Positions 16,734 through 27,488 of a stretch of DNA of 54,933 bases are shown here, piece after piece. Origin of the DNA: Candidatus Aminicenantota bacterium (GTDB lineage: Bacteria; Acidobacteriota; Aminicenantia; Aminicenantales; Saccharicenantaceae); NCBI GenBank assembly GCA_026393975.1, contig JAPKZD010000012.1, positions 91,007-145,939 on the forward strand, given 5' to 3'. The notes under the pieces are model-generated. The model saw only the letters and a list, made by a program, of their open reading frames with translations. It had not been told where the DNA came from and ran no database searches. Within the stretch, counting starts at the first letter, position 1. Each line of letters opens with the position of its first letter. The position numbers and the translations under genes are program-made.

Positions 16734-17654
16734 GTGAAATCCCTCCGCCGCGTCCTTCTGGCCTTGACGCTGGCCCTCGCCGCAACGGGTTCCGTGCCGC
16801 TCGAGGCCAAGGTCCGCGTCATGGCCACCGTCTTCCCCCTCCGGGAGTTCGCCGCGGCCGTCGCCGGTGACAGGGGGGAAGTGGAACTCCTCCTCCCTCC
16901 GGGCGCCGGAGTCCACACCTGGCAGCCCCGGCCCGGCGACATCGTCCGCCTGGCCGCATGTGACCTGCTCGTTTATATCGGGGCGAACCTCGAGCCCTGG
17001 CTCCCCGGCCTGCTCAAGGCCCTGCCAGGAGGCAAGATTCGTGCCCTCGAAGTGACGGCGGGCCTGAGTCTCCTCGAGACCGCGGCCGACGACGAGCGCG
17101 GACATGGGGAGGGCGCCCACGAACAACTGGACCCCCACGTCTGGCTCGATTTCGAACTCGACGCGCAGATCGTCCGGAAGATCGCCGACGAGCTCTCGCG
17201 CATCGACCCGGCGGGCCGCCCCGAATTCACGGAGAATGCGGCCAGACTGACGGCGCGCCTCCTGGAGCTCGACGTGAAATTCCGCGACGGCCTGGCCGCC
17301 TGCCGGGGGCGGGACATCGTCCTCGCCGGGCACGGCGCCTTCGGCTACCTGGCCCGAAGATACGGACTCGTCCAAACAGCCCTTTACGGCCTGAGCCCGG
17401 ATGCCCAGCCCCGCCCTCTCGACCTCATGAAAGCCGTCGATTTCTGCCGGCAAAAAGGGGTCCGGACGATCTTTTTCGAGAACTCCGTCTCGCCCGACCT
17501 GTCGAGGACGCTGGCCCGCGAGATTGGCGGCCGGGTCCTCGTCCTCCACGCTGGCCACAACCTGACCCGTGACGAAAAAGACCGGGGCATGGGATTCTTC
17601 GAGCTCATGGAGGAGAATTTGAACAGCCTGCGCGACGGCCTGGGGTGCCGCTGA
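16734..17654 (+). CDS. zinc/manganese ABC transporter substrate-binding protein
   Basis: 306 aa cluster A-I (ZnuA/TroA) metal-binding protein with an N-terminal signal peptide (about residues 1-25). The ligand positions of the family are present: His in GAGVHTWQP, His in DPHVWLDF, His in LAGHGAFGYLARRYG and an acidic site in FFENSVSPDL. A short His/acid loop (GHGEGAHEQ) just before the second ligand suggests zinc. It delivers metal in the periplasm to the permease encoded two genes on. The start is GTG with no Shine-Dalgarno. The ATPase gene begins four bases after the stop. Confidence 0.92.
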   Translation: MKSLRRVLLALTLALAATGSVPLEAKVRVMATVFPLREFAAAVAGDRGEVELLLPPGAGVHTWQPRPGDIVRLAACDLLVYIGANLEPWLPGLLKALPGGKIRALEVTAGLSLLETAADDERGHGEGAHEQLDPHVWLDFELDAQIVRKIADELSRIDPAGRPEFTENAARLTARLLELDVKFRDGLAACRGRDIVLAGHGAFGYLARRYGLVQTALYGLSPDAQPRPLDLMKAVDFCRQKGVRTIFFENSVSPDLSRTLAREIGGRVLVLHAGHNLTRDEKDRGMGFFELMEENLNSLRDGLGCR

Positions 17655-17658
17655 AACC

Positions 17659-18402
17659 ATGGACCTGATCGTCCTTCGCGACGTCTCCTTCCGTTACGAC
17701 GGGACACCCGTCCTCGTCGACATCGACTTGACCATCCGGGAAGGGGATTTCCTGGCCATCATCGGGCCCAACGGCTCGGGGAAGACCACCCTGGTCAAGG
17801 TCATCCTCGGCCTGCTCGAGCCTTCGTCGGGAAGCGTCGAGGCCTTCGGTAAGCCCCTGGGGGAATTTTCGGACTGGCGGAAGATCGGCTACGTCCCCCA
17901 GAAGGCCACCCACATCGACCCGTTCTTTCCGGCCTCGGTCGAGGAGGTCGTGGGCATGGCCCTCATGTCCAACCGCAAGCCCCGGGCCCGGTCTGGACGG
18001 GAAGGCCGCGACGACATCCTCCGGGCCCTCGACGAGGTCGGCATGGCCGATCACGGAAAATGGGCCATCGGACGGCTCTCCGGCGGGCAACAACAGCGCG
18101 TGTTCATCGCCCGGGCGCTCGTGACCTCGCCCCGGATCCTCTTCCTGGACGAGCCGACGACCGGGGTGGACGCCGAAACCCAGGCGTCTTTCTACGACAT
18201 GCTCGACCGCTTGAACTCGAAAGAGGGATTGACGATCGTCCTGGTCACACACGATATCGGCATCGTCAACAAGCACGTCACCAGCGTGGCCTGTCTCAAC
18301 CAGCGGCTCGTGTATCACGGGAGTCACGAGGACTTCTGCCGGTCCGGAGTATTCCGCGACATGGTCACCCGGGGAGACCACTTCATTTCCCACGAACACT
18401 AG
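17659..18402 (+). CDS. metal ABC transporter ATP-binding protein
   Basis: 247 aa ATPase of the zinc/manganese importer. Walker A is IGPNGSGKTT (about residues 36-45), the Q-loop is GYVPQKATHID, the ABC signature is LSGGQQQR, Walker B is RILFLDEPTTGVD, and the switch His is in VTHDIG. It lies between the binding protein and permease genes with gaps of four and seven bases, the usual znuACB-like order. No transcriptional repressor gene (Zur/MntR) is adjacent. Confidence 0.94.
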   Translation: MDLIVLRDVSFRYDGTPVLVDIDLTIREGDFLAIIGPNGSGKTTLVKVILGLLEPSSGSVEAFGKPLGEFSDWRKIGYVPQKATHIDPFFPASVEEVVGMALMSNRKPRARSGREGRDDILRALDEVGMADHGKWAIGRLSGGQQQRVFIARALVTSPRILFLDEPTTGVDAETQASFYDMLDRLNSKEGLTIVLVTHDIGIVNKHVTSVACLNQRLVYHGSHEDFCRSGVFRDMVTRGDHFISHEH

Positions 18403-18409
18403 GCCCGAC

Positions 18410-19231
18410 ATGCACGCCCTCCTGACCTACGGCTTCATCCAACGCGCCTTCCTGGCCGGCGTCTTCATCGCCGTCGCCTGCGCCGTCCTTGGCCTTTTCC
18501 TGATCCTGAGAAAGGACGCGATGATCGGACATGGACTCGCCCACATCGCCTTCGCCGGCGTCGCCCTGGGCCTTTTCCTGAACATCCTCCCCCTGGCGGC
18601 GGCCCTGGCCGTCGCCGTCGCCGCGGCCGTCGCCATCGTCAAGCTCAAGGACAGGGCCGGGCTCTACGGCGACACGGCCATCGGCATTTTCAGCAGCTTG
18701 GGCCTGGCCGTCGGCATCCTGCTGGCCTCCATGGCCAGGGGTTTCAATGTCGAACTCATGTCCTATCTCTTCGGGGATATCCTGGCCATCGAACCGCTGG
18801 AAGTCGGACTGGCCATAGGCCTGGCCGCGGCCGTCCTTCTGGCCGTGAGGATGAACTACGCCAAGCTCCTTTTCATGACCTTCGACCGGGAATCGGCCCG
18901 GGCGGCCGGGGTCAAGGTCGGCCGGCTGGACATGCTCCTCATGGTGCTCACGGCGGTCACGATCGTCCTGGGGATGAAGGTCGTCGGCATCCTCCTCGTG
19001 GCCGCGCTCATCGTCATCCCCGCGGCGGCCGGCCTTCAGGTCGCATCCAGCTTCAGGGCGGCCGTGCGGGCATCGACCGCCGTCGCTGTCGTTTCCGTCG
19101 GCGCAGGCCTTGGCCTGTCGCTCGCCCTCAACATCCCCGCGTCGGCCGCGATCGTCATCCTTTGCTTCCTGGCTTTCGCGCTGTTCTCGTTGGGGAAAAG
19201 GGGACGGGGCCTCTCCGCCCGGTCAAAATAA
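18410..19231 (+). CDS. metal ABC transporter permease (ZnuB-like)
   Basis: 273 aa, with about eight or nine hydrophobic helices and the ABC-3 family signature: an N-terminal FIQRAFLAGVFIAVACAVLG, then GHGLAHIAFAGVALG and FSSLGLAVGILL. It forms the transmembrane channel of the importer with the two preceding genes. The start is seven bases after the ATPase stop; no clear Shine-Dalgarno is seen, so coupling is likely. It converges with ftcD, leaving 27 bases in which I see no strong terminator. Confidence 0.93.
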   Translation: MHALLTYGFIQRAFLAGVFIAVACAVLGLFLILRKDAMIGHGLAHIAFAGVALGLFLNILPLAAALAVAVAAAVAIVKLKDRAGLYGDTAIGIFSSLGLAVGILLASMARGFNVELMSYLFGDILAIEPLEVGLAIGLAAAVLLAVRMNYAKLLFMTFDRESARAAGVKVGRLDMLLMVLTAVTIVLGMKVVGILLVAALIVIPAAAGLQVASSFRAAVRASTAVAVVSVGAGLGLSLALNIPASAAIVILCFLAFALFSLGKRGRGLSARSK

Positions 19232-19258
19232 AAGAAACCCGTCAGGCCGCCGGCAGGC

Positions 19259-20944
19259 CTAGCATTGTGGAGGGGCGCTCAAGGCTTTCCCGAGAATGCT
19301 CCTGACGGCTTTCCCTTCCTTGTCCAGGGTCTTCCTGAGACGCTCCGCCCGCCGCCGCACGTCGGCGACGAACTTATTGTCCTTGATGCCGGCGAGGTTG
19401 ATGAGGACGTTGTAGTAGGCTCCTTCGCCCGCCGCCTGGCCGGTGAGTCCGGCCACACCGGCGTCGCTCACGGAGTTCTTGTTGCCCTTCGCGGCGGCGA
19501 CCCCGGCCAGGGCGACCGCCTCGCCCGCCTTTTCGAGCACCTCGAGCGGGACGAGCGTCGCTTCCTTATTGGCTTCCTCGACGGCCCGTTCCTTTTCTAA
19601 GGCCTGCTCGGGAGTCGCCTTGGGCAGGCGGAAAGCCTCCATAACCTTGTTGAAGGCCCGGGTATCCCTATCCACGGCTTCGAGCAACCCATCCTTGAGG
19701 GTCTGGGCCCGGACGGCCGTCGCGACCATCTCTTCGCAGACCTCCTCATAACCCTTCTTACCGACGGTCAGGTTGGCGACCATGGCGGAAAGGGCCGCGG
19801 AAAGCGCCCCGCAGAGCGCCGCAACGCTCCCCCCGCCGGGGGCCGGGGAATCCATGGAGAGCTCGTTCGCGAACTGCCGGAGGGTCAGCCCGGCCAGGGG
19901 ATGCCCGTCTTGTTCGAATTGGTATTCGATGATCTTTTTTTCGGCGGCGAAAGGGGTAACATCGTTGAGCCCGAGAGAGCGGACCGCCGTCCGGATGAGC
20001 TCCTCCTCGGGAACGCCCGGGCTCTTGGCCTGTTTTTCGAGGTAGTAGCGGCCGGCCATGAGGAGCGCCTCCTTGGGGATGAGGCCGACGAGCTCGCTGC
20101 CCGTCACCCGGAGGCCGAGTTTCCCGGCCAGCCTCCTCGCCTCGTCGAAGACGACGTGGATGGGCGTGATCTTATAGTTCGTGAAGTTGACCGAGATCTG
20201 GGCCACCCCGTAATCTTCGATGTACCAACCGACCGACTTGATCTCCTTGAATTTGCCCGGCACTTTAACCGCGTTGCCGCGCCCGTCCTGGACGACGTTC
20301 CCGTCCTTGTCCCGCTTGGCCCGGCCGCTCTCCCTGAGGCTCAGGGCGATCTCGTGGGCCAGCTTCCGGTCCCGGGTGTTGAGGTTGATGTTGTAGGCGA
20401 TCAGGAACTCGCGGGCGCCGACGACGGTGGCTCCGGACTTGGGGTTGAAAATGGGCTTGCCGAAATCGGGAGCCCAGCGGCGGTCCTTGAATTTCCCGGG
20501 CAGGCCCTCGTATTCCCCGGCCCGGACCGTGGCCAGGTTCCGGCGCTCCGGCGTCCTGGCGGCAGCCTCGTAGAGATAGACGGGGATCCCCAGCTCTCCG
20601 GCGATCCTGGAGCCGAGCTCTCCGGCCAGCCGGACGCAGTCCTCCATGGTCACGCCCGAGACCGGGACGAAGGGGCAGACATCCGTGGCCCCGATACGGC
20701 TGTGGGCGCCCTTGTGGACGCGCATGTCGATGACCTCAGCCGCCTTAGCGACGGCCCGGAAGGCGGCCTCCTTGACGGATTCGGGCGTCCCGATGAAGGT
20801 CATAACGGTCCTGTTCGTGGACGCCCCCGGGTCGACGTCGAGCAGCTTGACGCCGGGGACGGCTTCGACCTCACGGACGATGGCCTTGATCTTTTCCGGG
20901 TCCCGGCCTTCGCTGAAATTGGGCACGCATTCGACGAGCTTCAT
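19259..20944 (-). CDS. ftcD: glutamate formiminotransferase / formimino-THF cyclodeaminase
   Basis: 561 aa bifunctional enzyme like vertebrate FTCD (about 540 aa). The N-terminal formiminotransferase (about 1-330) starts LVECVPNFSEGRDPEKI and transfers the formimino group of formiminoglutamate to tetrahydrofolate in histidine breakdown. The C-terminal cyclodeaminase (about 350-555) contains SPAPGGGSVAALCGALSAAL and releases ammonia to give methenyl-THF. The ATG overlaps the stop of the M16-type pseudogene (ATGA), so it is expressed from that operon. No other hut gene is present here. Confidence 0.95.
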   Translation of the reverse strand: MKLVECVPNFSEGRDPEKIKAIVREVEAVPGVKLLDVDPGASTNRTVMTFIGTPESVKEAAFRAVAKAAEVIDMRVHKGAHSRIGATDVCPFVPVSGVTMEDCVRLAGELGSRIAGELGIPVYLYEAAARTPERRNLATVRAGEYEGLPGKFKDRRWAPDFGKPIFNPKSGATVVGAREFLIAYNINLNTRDRKLAHEIALSLRESGRAKRDKDGNVVQDGRGNAVKVPGKFKEIKSVGWYIEDYGVAQISVNFTNYKITPIHVVFDEARRLAGKLGLRVTGSELVGLIPKEALLMAGRYYLEKQAKSPGVPEEELIRTAVRSLGLNDVTPFAAEKKIIEYQFEQDGHPLAGLTLRQFANELSMDSPAPGGGSVAALCGALSAALSAMVANLTVGKKGYEEVCEEMVATAVRAQTLKDGLLEAVDRDTRAFNKVMEAFRLPKATPEQALEKERAVEEANKEATLVPLEVLEKAGEAVALAGVAAAKGNKNSVSDAGVAGLTGQAAGEGAYYNVLINLAGIKDNKFVADVRRRAERLRKTLDKEGKAVRSILGKALSAPPQC

Positions 20945-22366
20945 CTTTCCTCTCCTTTGCGCAGGGTGCGCTTGAGCGTCCCGCTGGTGTCATAGACCTC
21001 GACGGTCTCGAAATCCCGAAGGAAGCGGCCGAGCCAGTCCGGCCGGCCGACCACGACGACGAGGGGCTTGCGGGCGAGGTAATTCTGGGCCGCCGCCCGG
21101 ACCCTCTCGACGTTGACGAGCTTGAGCCGCTCGGGTCCCTTGTCCCACTGCCCGTCGTCGAGCTCCAAGGCCACAGCGCGGGCCATCCAGTCCGCGAATC
21201 CATCGAGGGATTCTAACCGCGTCGGAAGATTCCCGATGAGGAACGACTTGGCCTCCTCGATCTCGGCGGGAACGGGGGCTTCCGCGGACAAGGTCTTGAT
21301 CTCCCGGAGGATCTCCCGGGCGGCCGGGACGATGAATTCGGGTCTGACGCGCGCCCGGGCCCAGTAGACGCCGCAGGCACGGAAAAACTCCGTTTCACTG
21401 AACGCATAGTAAGCGTAGCCTTTGGATTCGCGCAGGTTCATGAACAGGCGGCTCCGGGTCGTCCCCCCTAGGACCTGCTTGAGGACGAGGAAAGGGAAGA
21501 AGTCCGGGTCCGAGGCGGGCATGATCACGTTCCCCGCGAATATCGTCGCGTCCGACACGTCCGGAACTTCGATATAGCAAATCCGATCCCCGCTGTTGGG
21601 GGATGGCGGCGCAACGGCGGCCCGTTCAACGGGCTGGCCGACCCAAGCGTTGAAATGATTCTCGAGCTTCTTCGCCACCGCGGCTCCGTCGATGTTCCCG
21701 GAAACCAGGACGGCGGCGTTTCCGGGCCGGTAGAAACGACCGTAAAAGGCGGAGACGTCCTTGGTCGTAATGAACTTGATGACCTCCTCGGAGTAAGTGG
21801 CTGTTTGGTAGGGATGGTTCTCGAAAAGGATCCTGAGGAACTGTCTCCAGCCGAGGACCTCGGGATTCTTCTTCTGTTCGAAGAGCTCCCAGAACGCGGT
21901 TCTCCGGACCGCGCCGAGCTCACGCTCTGTGAAAACGGCCTCGAGGACGATGAGCCTCAGGACGTAGATCGCCCGGTCCAGGTATTCCTCGAGCACGTGC
22001 ATGGTTAGAATCGTGTAGTCCATGAGGACGGTCACGGAATAATCGGCACCCATGGATTCGATCATGTTCTCGAGGTAATCGGCCGACAGCATTTTCGTCC
22101 CCGGCCCGGACGATGAGCTGGAGCGTGATCACGGGAGCCTCCGGCCGGCGGGCAGTGGCCACGGTAAGTCCGTTCGGCAAGAGGACGTATTCGATCTTCG
22201 GCAACTTGAGCTCCAGGGGTTGGGCGTCGGGCAGGGGAGGCGTTCTCCGGAAACGTTCCTGGGCGCCGGCCGGAGGCGCCGCCGGGAACAGGGCGACCAG
22301 GACCGCGGCCAGCAGGAAGCCGACGGCCGGTCCCGACGGACAGCGTGCGGGTACCGAGGGCCTCAT
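20941..22366 (-). pseudogene. M16 (pitrilysin-like) peptidase subunit, broken by internal deletion/frameshift
   Basis: Two frames together make one M16 protein. 22366 to about 22099 encodes a signal peptide and the first strands, ending VITLQLIVRAG. From about 22101 to 20941 another frame resumes at GTKMLSADYLENMIESMGA and runs to the end (about 383 aa from its first ATG at 22092). Normal M16 proteins have about 20-25 residues between 'VRAG' and 'GTK' (helix 1, where HxxEH sits in active members). These are missing, and the frame changes at a GGGG run (22102-22099, minus strand). A small deletion between G-runs, or an assembly error, would explain it. The start overlaps the upstream M16 gene and the stop overlaps ftcD. 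Confidence 0.78.
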
Positions 22367-23739
22367 TGTAGTCCGATCTCCAGGACGACCCTGTTTTGGG
22401 GGATGAAGTACTTGTTGACGAGGGCGGTCAGGGCCGGAGGGCTGACACGGAGGTATTTGTCCAATTCGCCGTCCAGGGAGTCCAGGCCGGTCCCGGCGAG
22501 GGCGGCATCGACGAGAAAAAGCGCCCTTCCCAAGCGGGTCGACAGCCGGTTGAGGTAGTCCACTTTGAAACGACGTTTGGCTTTATTGAGTTCGTCTTGG
22601 GAGACGGGATTCGTCCGCAGCTTGTCGATTTCCGAAAGGATGGCCTTTTGAGAACGCGCGGCCATGACCGCGTTGGTGTTGAGGCAGAAGATCTTCAGGG
22701 CCGACACGCTCAGCCGTTCTTCCAGCGCGCCGCTGAGATAGCGGGCGGTCAGGTCCCGCCGCAGGAGACGGTTCCTTATCCGGGATGTTTCGCCCTTCAG
22801 GAGGAGATATTCCAGTATCCGGAGGGAATACATGTCGCCTGCCTGAAGAGGGGAGAACCTGAATCCCATGTGGAATCCGGCGCCGGCCGCCGGGATCCCG
22901 GCGATCCTCACGACGGCGTCGTTCTCTTTCTTGAATACGGGCCGGGGAGGGGCGGGGATGTTCATCCCCGGTGGGATGGAATCGAAGTACTTGGCGACGA
23001 GTTCCCTCGTCCCGGCGATATCGATATTGCCGACGATGCAGAGGACGGCGTTGTCCGGGACATAGTACGTCCGGTGGAAAGTCAGGACATCCGCTTCGGT
23101 GAAGCCCCGCATCTCCAGGCCGGTGCCGATGAGGGTGTGGCCGTAGGGGAAATCGGGAAAGAGGAGAGAGTCGAACAGAGCGAAGCTTTCGAGATAGGGA
23201 TCCGAGGCGAGCCGGTCCTGGTGCTCATTGAGGAGGTCGGCCCGCGTTTTTTCGATGGCCGCGGGCGTGATGGCGAGCGATTTCATCCGGTCCGATTCCA
23301 GCCACAGGGCCAGGGCTAGATAATTCGAAGGCAGGGTCTGATAGAACAGCGCCCTGTCCGGAGTCGTGGTCGCGTTGAGGTCCCCGCCGACCCTCTGGAC
23401 GAAACCGACGTGTTGGAGGGGGCAGACGTTTTCCGAACCCTGGAACATCAGGTTCTCGAGGAGATAGGCCAAACCTTCCTGGCCCGGCTGTTCCCGTATC
23501 GTCCCGGCGCCGTAAGCGACGGCGACGGTCACCAGGGGCAGACTGCTGTCCACGGACAGGATGACCCGGAGTCCGTTTCGCAGGCGGTGCTCCTGGAATT
23601 CGAAACCGAGGGTGTTCAGCGCCGTTTTCTGGGCCGGGACCGCCGGGAAAGACGCAGGAACGAGGAGGGTTAGAAGGATGAGGATGAGCGAACACGTCGC
23701 TTTATGCATGCCCGTAGAGGAAGCCATGGGAACGAACAA
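22363..23739 (-). CDS. secreted M16-family peptidase homologue, metal site lost
   Basis: 458 aa from a TTG at 23739, or 448 aa from ATG 23709, where the signal peptide begins (MHKATCSLILILLTLL). It covers both M16 halves. The zinc motif HxxEH, normally in GLAHFLEHMMF, reads GLAYLLENLMF: both His are replaced (Tyr, Asn) while the Glu remains, and a downstream acidic site survives in LLNEHQDRL. It is therefore probably not a protease by itself. M16B proteins often work as active/inactive pairs, and its operon partner is broken. It may act as a binding or chaperone-like protein, or be decaying. Confidence 0.85.
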   Translation of the reverse strand: MFVPMASSTGMHKATCSLILILLTLLVPASFPAVPAQKTALNTLGFEFQEHRLRNGLRVILSVDSSLPLVTVAVAYGAGTIREQPGQEGLAYLLENLMFQGSENVCPLQHVGFVQRVGGDLNATTTPDRALFYQTLPSNYLALALWLESDRMKSLAITPAAIEKTRADLLNEHQDRLASDPYLESFALFDSLLFPDFPYGHTLIGTGLEMRGFTEADVLTFHRTYYVPDNAVLCIVGNIDIAGTRELVAKYFDSIPPGMNIPAPPRPVFKKENDAVVRIAGIPAAGAGFHMGFRFSPLQAGDMYSLRILEYLLLKGETSRIRNRLLRRDLTARYLSGALEERLSVSALKIFCLNTNAVMAARSQKAILSEIDKLRTNPVSQDELNKAKRRFKVDYLNRLSTRLGRALFLVDAALAGTGLDSLDGELDKYLRVSPPALTALVNKYFIPQNRVVLEIGLQ

Positions 23740-23745
23740 GGACTA

Positions 23746-25078
<1,333 letters not shown>

Positions 25079-25103
25079 GCCGGGCCCGCGTCCGGCGGGC
25101 GGC

Positions 25104-25871
25104 CTATCCCTTGTCTTTGATGATCTTAAGATAACGGTTGATCGTGTCCTTGGTTTCGGCATCCATGATCTTACCCGAAATCTTGAGGAAGATCTCCTTG
25201 GCCCTGGCGTAATCTCCGTTCTTGAAATAGGCAACGCCCAAGTCGTAGTTGAAGAGGACTTCTTCGGGGACGATCTTCACCGCCGTCTCGTAGGAGGCGA
25301 TGGCCTCGTCGAGGCCGTTACGTTTTTCGAAAATGACCCCCCGGAGGTGGTGGGCCATGGCCAGGCGGGGCTTGATCTGAATGGATTTCTGGACATTCTC
25401 GAGGGCCTCGTCGAGGCGGTTCTGGAGGACGTAGAGCCGGGCGAGGTTGAAGTAGGGCAATTCCCGGTTCTGGTAGCCCACGTCGAGGAGGGCCGCCTTG
25501 AATTCGCCCTCGGCCTTGTCGAGAAGGTTCATCTCTTGGTAGACGGTCCCCAGGTTGTTGTGGGCCTCGGTGAACTGGGGATTGATCTCCAGGCATTTCT
25601 GATAGGCCTTGACCGACTCGTCGAGCCGGCCCTTCATGGAAAGGGCGAGGCCGAGGCCGTTCAAGGCAAGATAGTACCGGGTATCCAGGGACTGGGTCTT
25701 GACGAAATACTTCACGGCCTCGTCGATGTTGTTCTGGTTGAGGTAGAACAGCCCGAGGTTGTACTGGTAATTGGGGTCCTTCTCCCTGTTCCTCTGGATC
25801 TTCGCCTGCGACGACGCGCAGAAGGCCAGGGTGGCGCAGATGCTCAGGACCGCTAGGACTTTGGTTCGCAT
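25104..25871 (-). CDS. TPR-repeat protein with signal peptide
   Basis: 255 aa from ATG 25871, which has AAGGAG nine bases upstream; a TTG at 25892 would start over that site. An N-terminal hydrophobic segment ends CASSQA and is a likely signal peptide. The rest is about five or six 34-residue TPR units, for example PNYQYNLGLFYLNQNNIDEA, AHNNLGTVYQEMNLLDKAE and VLFNYDLGVAYFKNGDYARA. Such proteins act as periplasmic or membrane-tethered scaffolds; a PilF/PilW-like role is one option but is not shown. It follows gpsA by 34 bases at the end of the asnS operon. Confidence 0.87.
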   Translation of the reverse strand: MRTKVLAVLSICATLAFCASSQAKIQRNREKDPNYQYNLGLFYLNQNNIDEAVKYFVKTQSLDTRYYLALNGLGLALSMKGRLDESVKAYQKCLEINPQFTEAHNNLGTVYQEMNLLDKAEGEFKAALLDVGYQNRELPYFNLARLYVLQNRLDEALENVQKSIQIKPRLAMAHHLRGVIFEKRNGLDEAIASYETAVKIVPEEVLFNYDLGVAYFKNGDYARAKEIFLKISGKIMDAETKDTINRYLKIIKDKG

Positions 25872-25905
25872 CGCTCTCTTCTCCTTGTTCAAAAAACTTG
25901 GGGTA

Positions 25906-26901
25906 TCACTCCGCCCTCAAGGCCCGGGACATCAGCTCCGTCACCGCTTTCTTCGGCGGCTTCCCCCGGTAGAGGACCTGGTAGATCTGTTCGGAAATGG
26001 GCATCTCCACCCCCAAGGCCCGGGCGATCCGGCGGGCGGCCAGGGTGGTGTGGACGCCTTCGGCCACCATCTTCATCCCGGCCAGGATCTCGTCGAGCGT
26101 CCGGCCCTTGCCGAGCTCATGACCGACGCGGTGGTTCCGGCTCAGTTCGCCGGTACAGGTCAGCACCAGGTCCCCGATCCCGGCGAGTCCTGAGAAGGTT
26201 TCTTTCCTGGCGCCGAGGGAAAGCCCCAAGTTGGTGATCTCGACGAGCCCGCGGGTGATGAGGGCGGCCCTCGAGTTCAAGCCGAACTTCAGCGAATCGA
26301 CGATTCCGGCCGCGATGGCGATGACGTTTTTCAGAGCGCCGGCGACTTCGACTCCGGTCACGTCGCTCGACGTGTAGGCCCGTATGGTCAGGCTGGAAAT
26401 GAGGTGTTGGACGTCCCGGGCTGTCGCCTGGTCGCGCGAGGCGACGACGAGGGCCGTGGGGTGTCCCGCGGCGACCTCCCGGGCGAAGCTCGGCCCGGAA
26501 AGGACGGCCAGCCGGGGCCGGACATGGGGCCGGAAGACCTCTTCCATGACCTGGCTCATCCGCATCATGGTCCTCTTGTCGAATCCCTTGGTCAGGCTGA
26601 CCACGATCTGGTCCTTTCTCAGGCCGGCCGCGACCTTGCCGTAGACGGTCCGACAAAACTGGGACGGGACGGCGACGAAGACGACGTCGCCGAAAGACAC
26701 CGTCTCCCTGAGGTCGTTGGAAAACCCGACCGCCGCCGGAAAGGCGAACCCGGGCAGAAAGACGGCGTTTTCCCCGGACCTCAAGGCCTCCTGATAGATG
26801 TCTTCTTCCCGGATCCACAAGCGCGTCGGAAGGCCGATCGTTCCGAGGTACCTGGCAAAGGCCGAGCCCCAGCTTCCGCCGCCGATGACCGCTGCATTCA
26901 T
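25906..26901 (-). CDS. gpsA: glycerol-3-phosphate dehydrogenase [NAD(P)+]
   Basis: 331 aa cytosolic enzyme reducing dihydroxyacetone phosphate to sn-glycerol-3-phosphate for phospholipid synthesis. The N-terminal Rossmann motif is VIGGGSWGSAFARYL. The catalytic Lys region is VVSLTKGFDKRT, and the C-terminal family motif is SRAALITRGLVEITNLG. The ATG overlaps the plsY stop (ATGA), so the enzyme making glycerol-3-phosphate and the acyltransferase using it are translated together. Confidence 0.96.
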   Translation of the reverse strand: MNAAVIGGGSWGSAFARYLGTIGLPTRLWIREEDIYQEALRSGENAVFLPGFAFPAAVGFSNDLRETVSFGDVVFVAVPSQFCRTVYGKVAAGLRKDQIVVSLTKGFDKRTMMRMSQVMEEVFRPHVRPRLAVLSGPSFAREVAAGHPTALVVASRDQATARDVQHLISSLTIRAYTSSDVTGVEVAGALKNVIAIAAGIVDSLKFGLNSRAALITRGLVEITNLGLSLGARKETFSGLAGIGDLVLTCTGELSRNHRVGHELGKGRTLDEILAGMKMVAEGVHTTLAARRIARALGVEMPISEQIYQVLYRGKPPKKAVTELMSRALRAE

Positions 26902-27488
26902 GAAGACTTATCTCCCAGCTTTCGTTCCGTGCCCTTGATAAGGCGTCCGATGTTGCCTCGGTGCTGAAAGACGACCAGGGCGGCTATGGCGAGACTGATG
27001 GCGAAGACACCCTTCGGGCCGCCCGAGAGGAGGACGAGGAAGGGAAAAGCGAGGGAGCCGACGAGGGAGCCCAGGGATACCTGGCGGCTGACGGCGACGA
27101 AGACGAGGAAAAGGCCGAGGCCCGCCAGCAGGGGCAGCCAGGCGATCGCGGCGTAGGCCCCGAGGGAGGTCGCAACACCCTTGCCCCCTCTGAACCCGAT
27201 CGAAAATGGAAAACAATGACCGACGACCGAAAGGAAGGCGCAAAAAGCGGCGAACACGGGGTCGCCGGAATATTTCAGGGCGAGGAAGGCGGGGAGGAAG
27301 CCCTTGAGGACGTCGATCGCCGCGACGGGCAGGGCGGCTTTCCATCCCTTGACCCTGAGGACGTTCGTCGCCCCCATGCTCCGGCTCCCGAATTGACGGA
27401 TGTCCTTGCGCGCGGTCAGCCGGACAAAGAGATAGCCCGTGGGGATGGACCCGACGAGATAGGCGATGAAGGCGAAGAGAATCCTCAT
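26898..27488 (-). CDS. plsY: acyl-phosphate:glycerol-3-phosphate acyltransferase
   Basis: 196 aa integral membrane enzyme that acylates position 1 of glycerol-3-phosphate with acyl-phosphate, the first step of phosphatidic acid synthesis. The three family loops are present: VGSIPTGYLF, SMGATNVLRVKGW and FRGGKGVATSLGAY. About six helices are expected. It overlaps both neighbours by four bases (thpR upstream, gpsA downstream). Confidence 0.96.
   Translation of the reverse strand: MRILFAFIAYLVGSIPTGYLFVRLTARKDIRQFGSRSMGATNVLRVKGWKAALPVAAIDVLKGFLPAFLALKYSGDPVFAAFCAFLSVVGHCFPFSIGFRGGKGVATSLGAYAAIAWLPLLAGLGLFLVFVAVSRQVSLGSLVGSLAFPFLVLLSGGPKGVFAISLAIAALVVFQHRGNIGRLIKGTERKLGDKSS

Noticed and set aside
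25079-25103. GCCCGC/GCGGGC hairpin between convergent ahcY and the TPR gene as a terminator
   Set aside because: The stem is only six pairs and no T-run follows on either strand. Such hairpins are common by chance at this GC level.
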